A DNA stretch of 64,000 bases from contig NC_021692.1 of NCBI RefSeq assembly GCF_000247815.1, positions 5,034,461 through 5,098,460 of the forward strand, written 5' to 3'. The position numbers were made by a program, and so were the translations under genes. The notes under the pieces are model-generated. The model saw only the letters and a list, made by a program, of their open reading frames with translations. It was not told where the DNA came from and did no database searches. Positions 51,011 to 64,000 of the stretch are shown one piece after another. The DNA comes from Ficedula albicollis (taxonomy: Eukaryota; Chordata; Aves; Passeriformes; Muscicapidae). Each line of letters opens with the position of its first letter. The first letter of the stretch is position 1.

Positions 51011-53230
51011 TGCCCGGTGCCCTGGTTGAAAGCTGCGCTCCGAACCTCTTGTCTCCTAACAGGTCTGCAGAGGTAAAATCAGATTTTATGATGCACAGAC
51101 AAGTAGCCTGTGGGAGGAAAAGTTAATAATTGCTGAGCACCGAGGTTTTTTACATTTTGGACTTCCTTGTGGTAACGTCAGCGAGGCAGCTCATTCCCCT
51201 GTCAGGTCTGTTAGAAGGAAAAGCAGAGAAGCATGGCATGGAAATCAAGAAGCTTGGCTTCCAAAAGCTTAATCAAAAACACAGCTGCTACGTTTTAAGA
51301 GATAATGGAGGTTTTCTGAAGTCACCAGCATCAATCAGAATACAAAGGAGAAGAATCAGATTTTCCTGGCAGCTCATAGTGTAACAACTAGCATTTTACG
51401 TATGTGTGTGTTTATATCTGTGTATGAATATATATATGAAAGCATATCACAAAATGGGAAGGTTATTTGGCATGCTGCACCTCCTCAGTTCGAAACACAC
51501 TGACAGGAGCCCCACCCTTCGAAACATCACAAAACAGCTTTTAGAATATAATAAAATCCATATAATAAGTCAAAATGGGCATATACACAGAACTTACACA
51601 CTTCTAATGTTTTAACATTTGTTGGCAGAGTCGGACATTCAGCTTTATAAATGGTTTCCAATCTAACAATTAAGTGGTTATGTGTCAGGATTTCAGCTTA
51701 GGAAAAAAAAAAATCAAAAAACAAACAAACGAACAAACAAACAAACAAACAAAATAACTTCTTCTTTGGTTTCTTGACCCACAAAATAAGAAAATCAAAT
51801 TTATCCGCTTCAGTAAAAGGGCAACAAATAATTTTGGTATTTTTCTTAACAACTGTTGGACATGTGAGACAGACACAGCTCTGCCTTTAAACAAAAATGG
51901 AAACATGAGAGATCGCACTGTAATTCTGAACAAAACGACCCAAGAATTGGTCAATGAGCTTCAATTTTGTACATTTTTAAAATTCTATAATTTAAGGTGG
52001 TAGCTTCGAGCTTTTTATTTAGCAGCAGACCGCCAAGATTGAAGTGTGAAATTGTCCCGTTCCAGACCCCCTTTCCCGTGGGACATTTCCTAATGCAGGT
52101 GCGCCCCCTAATGTTATGTGACGGAAAATGTAATATTTTTTTTCCCCCCTAATTCCATTAATTTCACAGCTGCAGAGGGAAGGATCCGCGATTCCACTGA
52201 TGCGATATACCCTAACAAATAAAAACTGAGCAGCGCCTGGAGCAGGGAGGGAGGGATTAAAATGTTTTGATTATCTGTGAGATTCATCACAGCTTTACTT
52301 ATCACGCACAACTTCTGGTGCAGTTTAATTAGAACTTTGATGCCATGATCTGTGCACTAATAGGCTACTGAAAGGATTACAAATATCCAGTTTATCTGTG
52401 GTTATGTTTGGCCACAGGGAGCCTTTCTTTGGTTCTCAGTAAAAAGAAAGGAAAAAACCCACCGAGCTCCTGCTCTCTCAGAACTTTCCAGTGAGTTCCT
52501 GCCATATCAGTCTGTAAATTCTTCATGAAAACACCTACTTTAATTCCAGTGAAAATAGTTTTGTCAAATAAATTAATTAAATGTTGAAATGTTTGACTGC
52601 GCCTTCACTTTAGCGTGCTGCAAAACTAAATTTATAACAATGCTAGGGGGGGAAAAAGACAAAACAAAATGTGTTTTGGCAAAAATGGATGTACCAGACC
52701 TCATAGTGTAAATATAGCTATACACACACACATGTATAGGTTGCAAACATTTACAGGATGCCTCTACCTCTGTGAAAATACGATCATTTTTTATTTTTTT
52801 TTTAAGAAATGGGTTGGGTTGTTGTTTTTTACTGAAGAATTCACCAGTTCTGCTACACCCTGGCAGTCCCTGGTACCAGGAGTTTGGAGATGGATGCACT
52901 GACATGTTGATATATAGCTCTGTGTTTGTAGCTTTGCCGTGTGGAGGTGGTGTTTGTTGTTTGCCTCATGTAGAGTTCGACAGAAAACAAAGGGCAGTTT
53001 GTTCAGTTTCCCCGTATAAACAGCTCGTCTTTGGAGGGATGCAAGGAGGCTTCAGCAGCTGTTAAAACAGCCATGGCAGGACGCTGAATGCACCTCCCTT
53101 CTGAATTATCCCGGGCTGCGGAAGGGACGGAGGATTTGTACAAGATCGTGGAGTGCTGCACCTGCCTGGGAGCGGTGATTTGTGAACTATGTTCTGAATC
53201 GGACCCAAGACCTCCCTTTTACTGCTCTTA
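51011..53230. other. Intergenic spacer left of PEX10
   Basis: Apart from the AAAC microsatellite I see no supported exon or large repeat. It connects the CpG island at 50.6-51.0 kb to the pyrimidine-rich PEX10 promoter. Confidence 0.5.
51717..51753. repeat. (AAAC)n microsatellite
   Basis: CAAACAAACGAACAAACAAA-type tetranucleotide repeat, preceded by a short A run. Confidence 0.92.
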
Positions 53231-53254
53231 CACCCCAGCTGTGACCGCGGCGCT

Positions 53255-57163
<3,909 letters not shown>

Positions 57164-57300
57164 AGGGAACCTCTTCTGTTTCCTGACAAGGGCCCCAGCT
57201 CATCCTCTCATACTTGTCCTACAGCTTGGGTTGGTCTGAGAAAAAGGTTTTAAAACTGGAAGCTTCCTGTGCAAAGTAGCTTTACATTCATGTGTGGCAG

Positions 57301-57306
57301 AATAAA
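57301..57306 (+). terminator. PEX10: PEX10 polyadenylation signal AATAAA
   Basis: A canonical AATAAA 138 bp after the PEX10 stop codon, followed by T-rich sequence (TTATTTCTGCTTC), implies a short 3' UTR ending near 57320-57330. Confidence 0.85.
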
Positions 57307-57330
57307 GTTATTTCTGCTTCTACCTTTCTG

Positions 57331-60300
57331 GCTCTTCTGCTGTCTCTTGACCATAATAAAAATGGGTTTCTAAAACATGCTTAACACAAGTTTACTAGTT
57401 TTCTTCATTTTGGACAATAGAAAACTTAAATTCTCATTCTCAAAATACCAGTGTAGACAATGAGTCCTCCACTCTTCTGTAACATCCTAAGACTCCCTTT
57501 CTCCTGTAACATCATAATGTCCACGCAGTGGTCTTCAGGGGCAAAGAACAGAAGCTGCACACAAAGCCTGGGTTTAAGAGCAGTGGAAGTTTTGGTTATA
57601 AATGCCATGTGCAATTGTGTTTGCAATAAAGCAGCATTCTGTGATTTGACAAACTGAAATCTGCTTAGATGAACAGAAGCAACAAATGCAAAGCCCAAGT
57701 AATATAGATTGTGCACACTGATCTGTTAACACTCAGCTTCCAAACTCAGTTTTTTCCATCACTATTAGCAATGGAGACTTTTCAGCAAGTACTCCAGACA
57801 TTGAGGCTATAGCAGTGTAACAAGGTGTGTTTTCCAAAGCCATGGGGTGTTATCAATATCCCTGAGGCACAAAGATTGTTAGTTGTTAACACACCTTGTC
57901 ATTCTTGCATGATAGAAGATTCAGAAGATCAATTTATATGTATTTTCCAAATACAGGTAGGGAAAAGAACCCAGGTGATCCAGCCTGTGCATCATGAGTT
58001 ACAGTTTCAATAAATCTGTCAAAAATGGCACTGAATGTGGACTCGGGGGCAGGGCCAGGTGTGCTACACTACAAGCACTTATAATATGGGTATTTGCACT
58101 GCAGAGTTCCTGGTTATCCAGCTAATAATTAAATATCCAAGTATTATAATAACCAAGTAAATTTAGTTTAACTCTTCATGCTATCTATAAATTTAATAAA
58201 AAACAGTTGCTGGTAACTATGTGAACACTTCATCATCACTATAAAAGTGATACCATCCCTTCTCACACCAGAAAACTTTGAGGCATTCCTTACCTATTTA
58301 ACTGTCAAGGTAACAGTGGAAGAAAAATCCATATGACAAATCAGAACAGACCACCTAAGGAAACCACTGCCTCAGCTCCTTCCTAAATCAGTAAGGAAAA
58401 CATTTTGTCGCACCCGTAACAAACGGGAACTGGTGACTGGGAAGTCTCTTTGAAGCTGTCCAGCCAAGTTTTTCATGCATTCTTTAAGGGGAATTAATTT
58501 TTAACATTTTTAAGCGATACAGCAGAGCAAAGTTTAACAAAATGCCATGAGACTTGCCTGGCCATGGTATGCTGAGATGTAGCTGGGGAACTGCACTGTT
58601 GGCCACACAGCTCCTACAATGAAAACTTAATCCAACTGGATGCAGGGCATCTGCCTTCCCAAAAGGAAAGCATCAACCTAAACTTGCCTTAATTAAACCT
58701 CAAAATAAAGTTTAGGTAAAGTTGTCAGATTTGCAATGAATGTCATTAACACTCTTGTTCAGTAGGAGTCATCTCAGTGGGTAATTTTAGTATTAATGGC
58801 ACATTTTTCTTCCTGATTTGTCCATATTCAGAAACTCCGAACTTTCAGCAAGTTTAAAAACAGCTTCACCAAGTCAAAGCTTTCAGATTTTCAGGCAACA
58901 AACCATGAGCATCCACCACTGGTACTTTTATAATGCCCATTCTGGGTGCTGTCTCACTAATTTTAAGTGCTTGCATTCCTGGTTTCCACACTGCTAATAA
59001 AACAAAAACTAACAAAGAGCCACAAGTCAATGTGAGCTGAAACTACCTGTCACTTTCCCAGGATTACTGAATTGCAGAGCTCCACAAAGCCTCCATTTGA
59101 CAAGGTGAGAGGAAAAGGTGCCTACGTACATTTTCCAGTTAGCTGTCGCTGAAGCTGCTGAATTCCATTGAGAATCTTCCAAGAGCTAATCTTTTCCTAC
59201 CTTCTGCAAGTGAATGCTCCCTGAAGAGTTGAAAAAGGCATTGCATGAAGGGAAATTGAGGGCAGCCATTATTGAAAAGGAGTCATGAACAGTGTTAGAT
59301 CAAGAGATGTATATAAAGATAGAAAACAAGTAAAGGGGAACACTGTCTTTTAATAAATTTTGGAATTAAAAAGTCACTTAATAAAACTGCAGTTGTATCA
59401 CATGAAAAAGTTTACATGCAGGTCATTTATCTCTCATTTTTTTTCCCCCATAAAAAAAGAAAATCTGTGTTAAAACCCCCACCACTGTCTGTTCTGGCCA
59501 GTTTGGGTACATCCTGTGGGGCTGCACGAAGTCAACTTCAATTATTCAAGAAACCATTAAGTTTGAAAGAAACTCCAACTAATAACAATTAAAATATATA
59601 TTTTTATAATTCCAGGTCCTCAAAGGAAATTGTAATAGCGTTTGAACAAAGTTCTGAGTCATCATGAAAGAGCCCAATTTTAGCATCTGCTGGGAGATGG
59701 AACAATGAAACTGGCATTAAAACCCAACACAAACGAGTTGCTTTAGAAGCTAAATGAGTATTTTTGCCCTACTGCAAACCCCATAATTTAGTAATTTCTT
59801 ATTCCTCTCTCTGCTTGTTTGGTTATAACTCAAGTAATACCATGCATTTAGGAAACTGGCTTAAATTCTGCATCTAATTTAGGTCTACTGAATTTTTCTA
59901 TGAAAACAGCACACGGCCATGAAGCAGAAAACAGCATCACGTGTGCCAGCTTACACTTTCCTCCACAGATGTGCACAGCACTTCAGGGTGATGTTGAGCA
60001 GGAGAACCATGTAAAAATATCCACCTCTAGCCTATTAACCTCTCCAGTGCAACAGATCTTGAAAGAAATGCATTATCCCAAATCCATGGGATTATCCAAA
60101 GCTTCTCCAACTTCTTACAAAAGAGAATAAACTCAATGCAATTTGGTTAGAATGCCAGTTTCCTCAAGAAACTGATATTTCAGATAAAAATAGCAAGATC
60201 CTCATAAAATGAAAATTCAACTGCTTTGTCACCACTCTGTTAATCACTTTTATGAAGAAAAAAGGCATTGTTACAATGGCTCAAAATCGTTCCTTTAGTG

Positions 60301-60335
60301 AGCAGTAGAATTGGTCAACAGGTGATTGCTTCTTC
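57331..60335. other. PEX10-RER1 convergent interval including the RER1 3' UTR
   Basis: About 3 kb between the two converging genes. The right part must hold the minus-strand RER1 3' UTR. I find no canonical minus-strand AATAAA (TTTATT on plus) here; ATTAAA variants on the minus strand lie at 59354-59349 and near 58200. No other gene is supported. Confidence 0.6.
59349..59354 (-). terminator. RER1: Candidate RER1 polyadenylation signal ATTAAA
   Basis: ATTAAA on the minus strand about 980 bp after the RER1 stop codon. It is a common weaker variant; the true 3' end cannot be fixed from sequence alone. Confidence 0.35.
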
Positions 60336-60425
60336 CTAGCTAGCAAAGGTCTTCCCCACATCCTCTTTCCCTTTGTATTTCCTCTTGCCATGTGTGAAGG
60401 GTATATATCTGTACTTTATCATGTG
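60336..60425 (-). CDS. RER1: RER1 last coding exon
   Basis: 90 bp from the acceptor TTTGCAG to the stop TAG at 60338-60336. Encodes [20 protein letters not shown] and EDVGKTFAS, a lysine-rich cytosolic tail. Confidence 0.97.
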   Translation of the reverse strand, partial: HMIKYRYIPFTHGKRKYKGKEDVGKTFAS

Positions 60426-63400
60426 CTGCAAAGAGAAAACAGCAGATGTTGAGGCAAGAAAGTTGCGCAATATTTAGAAAAATGGTTTACAATACACACT
60501 GTGAATCACTGAGTCCTCCAGAAAGAGTTCTTAGTAAAGGTAATGAAATACCTAATCCTAAAGCAGTTTAAATCTAAATAGGAGTATGAGAACAGCTTTA
60601 TAAATCTCAGATTTTGGGTCACCCAACAAATTGTATACTACAGTGAAGATTACTGATTGAGGAACCATAAGAAACTGGAGAGAGCACAGAGGTATTAATT
60701 ATTTACTATCTTTCATCTTTAATTTACCCCTTTGAATCACAGTATCTGTCCAAAATTCTGAACGTCTGGGGAAAAAAATTAATTATTTTTTTAAATGCTA
60801 ACAAACCATAAGTGACTTGTTAAAAGGGTCTGAATCACTTGCCTGTATTCTTTCCCTTTCCCCCATCTACTTACTCACATCACCTTGTGAGAACTTCCCT
60901 TTTCACCCATCAGAGATGGTTCAACACCTCTGCATCCAAAACAGCCACAGGAAGTGGCATAAAACCCTGACACTGCACTCTAAAGTCAAAACCTTTTGAA
61001 AACAAAAATAAAGTTTGGAAAACCTGCTCAACACTGTAAACATGCCCCACCTGAGCAATTAATGTTCATTAATTAATGTTAGTTATTGAAGTTCCTGCAG
61101 TAAATTAAGTGTGTGCAACACATTTAAGCCCTGAAGGGCTTCCCTGAATGACCAGTTTGTAGCAATGTTGTAAATCCTGACATCACAAATTCTCTATTCT
61201 TGCCAAATTACCTTGATTTGCCGCTTCATAGTGATACAAAATAGCATAATGAAGTACATCACAAGGATTGGCCAAAACACAGGAACGTTGAAAGCCTCAA
61301 AGAATGTACAAGCCATAGCAACCAGGATTCCTTTAGTGGCAGAGTGCCTGAAAAATAAGAGTAACAATTAATCCTTCAAGCCCAGTCACCACTTATGTCA
61401 TGCAGACATTTGTATTCTTCAAAAACAGAACAAAGGCAGATGGATCCACTCACCAGAATTTGAATTCTGGGAGCCTCCTAATGAAAGGCCGAAATTCTTC
61501 ATTTTGCCTTGTAGGTAAGGAAGGACCATCATCTAAAAATGACAGAAAAGAAACCAAACCACAAATCTCCTCACAGTAGTTTTTTACACTGCTCAGAGTC
61601 CAGTTTTTCTTTTACTTTCTATCTTAAGAAAAAAAATAATCACAAAATAAAACCACAACCAACTTTCATTGTTATATGTAGATCCCAGTTAGGAGTTGCT
61701 GGTTTAATATAAATTCACACAGATTCCTTAAAATAAACTTAACATAGATTGTTTTAAAGAAAATAGGGAATAGGAATGCCAGGCCACTTGAGTTACTATG
61801 GGGAGAGCTTAAGTCACATAAACCTCCTTTCAAAACACAGACAACTAGTACAATATGGAATATATTCAGCTTCCATAAAAAAGGACAAGTTTTATAGCAA
61901 CTCTTGATGTTAAGTTGTATAGATTTTTTTCAGGTCTAAAAAATACAATGTAGTGCTCAAATTGCATTATCTTTACACTACTGTGTCAGCCAAAAGGAGC
62001 TGGAAGTTCAACCAAGTTTCAAATGATGGTAAAAAGGAACTTTTCCTCATACCTGAATCTTCCATTAGAGAGGGGTCTACCTTTGGCGACAGGAAAGCTA
62101 TGAAGAGGTTGAGGTGGTAGATTCCCAAGGCATATGTCACAATGTACCAACCCTACAAGGGAGGAACAGACAAGGATAAAATCCTCCTGAAAATCATTTT
62201 CTGATAGTGATTTTTAAACAAGATTAAACAACCAGGGTTTTTTTGCTTCCTAGAGAAGCTTTTCTATGTCCTCATATTAACTGAAAGGTTTCTAGACCTG
62301 TAAAAATATCAAAAATTCTCAGTGATCAAAACAAGTCTCAGAACATGACAGGAGAGCAAACCTCTCAGGAAGTGACAGACTGAACATGAAACCATGGTCT
62401 GGCATCCAGGTTCTCTATGTTCAAGATGTGGACTTAAAAAGTAGAAAAGAACATAAAATCATCCCTTTTTAAATCATTTTTGCAGCCTTCAGAGTCTGAA
62501 ATGTTCCTGCTACTATCACCTGTAATGGTTTTGCATTCTGTAATCTTCAGTTTTTGGGAATACCAGCTCCCAAGTTCTTAACTGAACTTCAGTCTGGCAT
62601 GGACTAGAAACATCTGATTAGTGGGGAATAGTCTGCCCCTGGCTACAGGGAGACAAATGCTGACAAAGCCATTCTTTATGGTTTTCATGACAGAAAGGAA
62701 CCCCTGGCTTTGAGCATGCTGTTACACAGCTTTAATATAAAAGCAAAAACTTCATTACAAGAGTTTTTGGAGATCTATTTTGTGATTTAAGAGTGCCATC
62801 CTCAGGTATTCACACATTTTTTTTCTCTGCAGCAGCAACTTCCACACCCAGAGGATGTGTTCTCTCTTCAGACTGCAGTTTACCTTCTGCCACGTGCTGA
62901 ATGATACCATACACAATTCTAAAGCAACAGCACACTTCAGAAACACTCTTAACATCAAAATCAGACCAGCAATAATATCTGGAACTACTTCAGCATCAAA
63001 TCCAGTTCTCTTACCTGCAGTAAATAAACTCTAATCATGTAGATAAAGCTCAGCCCCAACGTTACAATCCATCGCACTGCCGTGTAGGGGGTGGATTTGT
63101 CTAACCAGGACTGGTAGATCTGGAGCAAACAAAGTAAATAATAAATACTGTAAAATACTTGATGCACAATGGATAAAGCTTATCTGAAAAGAGAGTATTG
63201 GGAGGAGTATTTGGGGAAAGAGAATAACATGAAACACTTGTTTTACTACAAATAAATTGCACAGAATTATCCTTAAAAGCTTCTCTATTTTTTACAAAGG
63301 AAAAAAAAATGCTTAAGGCATTGTAAAGCAATTTAAATTTTCTGGATTTTATGCAAGTTGCTTCCCTTAAGATGAATTTGAAATGAAATCTGAACTCACT

Positions 63401-63703
63401 CCTTATTTCTGACAGTAACAACATAATTTCACTGTGCAATGTCACATTAAATATTCCAGTAAGCCATTCAGTATAGATATTTATTTTAAAAGGATTCAAA
63501 AGAAATCTTTTGTATAAATTGTAGCATTTCAACAACCCAGCCAACAAGCAGTGAGTTCAAGAAGCTGCAGTGAGATCTGCTTCTAAAAGAGTCAGAAAAA
63601 TCCTTCACAAAACCAACCTGTCCAAGTCTTGAGAAAAATCTATAGACCACAGAAGGTTTTCCATGCACAGACTCCCCAATGCTGTCCCCTTCTGACATGG
63701 TGG
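60336..63703 (-). CDS. RER1: RER1, retention in endoplasmic reticulum sorting receptor 1, complete coding sequence in six coding exons
   Basis: RER1 is a four-helix membrane protein of the early Golgi that captures escaped or unassembled ER membrane proteins and returns them in COPI vesicles (family knowledge). Coding parts on the minus strand are 63698-63618, 63119-63015, 62152-62053, 61532-61454, 61347-61212 and 60425-60336, with GT/AG junctions and consistent phase. They give 196 residues, the length I recall for the human protein. It starts [20 protein letters not shown] and ends [11 protein letters not shown]. Hydrophobic segments are [49 protein letters not shown] and [13 protein letters not shown]. 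The ATG has a strong Kozak context (CCACCATGT) five bases after an acceptor, so a noncoding first exon lies beyond 63703, possibly off the right edge. Confidence 0.98.
61212..61347 (-). CDS. RER1: RER1 coding exon 5
   Basis: 136 bp from the acceptor TTTTTCAG to the donor GTAATT. Encodes [20 protein letters not shown], the two remaining membrane helices and the ITMKRQIK cytosolic turn. Confidence 0.97.
61454..61532 (-). CDS. RER1: RER1 coding exon 4
   Basis: 79 bp from the acceptor CATTTTTAG to the donor GTGAGT, encoding [20 protein letters not shown] then PEFKF. This is the cytosolic loop. Confidence 0.97.
62053..62152 (-). CDS. RER1: RER1 coding exon 3
   Basis: 100 bp, starts [20 protein letters not shown] and ends [12 protein letters not shown] plus one base; donor GTATGA. 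Contains the second membrane helix and the acidic loop. Confidence 0.97.
63015..63119 (-). CDS. RER1: RER1 coding exon 2
   Basis: 105 bp, 35 codons, [20 protein letters not shown] onward to YLLQ, with the donor GTAAGA. Contains the first membrane helix. Confidence 0.97.
63618..63703 (-). CDS. RER1: RER1 first coding exon
   Basis: The acceptor TTTCCACAG ends at 63704; the ATG is 63698-63696; the donor GTTGGT starts at 63617. It encodes 27 residues, ending YRFFSRLGQ, the cytosolic N-terminus. Confidence 0.96.
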
Positions 63704-64000
63704 CTGTGGAAACAAAACATGGGACAATGGAACATTGAAACACAAAATCTAAGCTCAGGCAAGTTTAAAGCACATTCTCTGAACCAGCATTTACACACAA
63801 TATTTTTCTGGCTTGTCCTGTTTGAAACAAATTATTCTGAAAGAAGTGTTCTTAAAAAGAGGAAATTTATACCAAAATGAATGAAAATTCCTTGTCCAAT
63901 AAAGCAAAGAACAGGGCATTTTACAAAGGAAAGACAGGATCCAGTGTGTTTTGGAAAGGGAAATAAAGAAGTCCACAAAGAAATTCAGAAAGAGCCCAGT

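Overview
This is vertebrate nuclear DNA, most likely from a bird. It has intron-split genes with GT/AG junctions, a fragment resembling the avian/reptilian CR1 LINE, very GC-rich promoters, large microsatellites and two assembly gaps. The gene order PLCH2 – PEX10 – RER1 is the conserved vertebrate order; from memory the same block lies on human 1p36 and on a small avian chromosome. I did not find a new molecular system. The window is three conserved genes plus a gene-poor interval unusually rich in tandem duplications.

Layout. At 1-1168 is an 87-bp minisatellite. At 1475-6863 (minus) are the first two recognisable coding exons of PLCH2, phospholipase C eta-2, with the start of its PH domain; the rest of the gene lies off the left edge. 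From about 6.9 to 53 kb I see no convincing coding exon. This interval holds intron or 5' flank of PLCH2, two CpG-rich islands (about 30.35-30.6 kb beside a gap, and 50.6-51.0 kb), a 653-bp palindromic (AAATTT)n array, a duplicated 1.03-kb unit separated by (TGAGA)n, a 418-bp tandem duplication, a 900-bp (GGAGA)n array and one CR1 fragment. At 53.3-57.3 kb (plus) is PEX10, six exons, whose start codon is hidden by a 464-base run of C. At 60.3-63.7 kb (minus) is the complete 196-codon RER1 coding sequence in six exons, tail-to-tail with PEX10.

The three proteins are not known to act in one pathway. PLCH2 cleaves PIP2 at membranes. PEX10 is a RING ubiquitin ligase subunit of the peroxisomal import machinery. 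RER1 returns membrane proteins from the early Golgi to the ER. PLCH2 and PEX10 are head-to-head; PEX10 and RER1 converge.

Most notable: PEX10 exon 3 carries an in-frame 63-bp (21-codon) tandem duplication, with three of its four differences synonymous. PEX10 also has a 189-bp intronic duplication abutting a splice acceptor. At least ten other tandem duplications, with periods from 24 bp to 1.5 kb, occur in the window.
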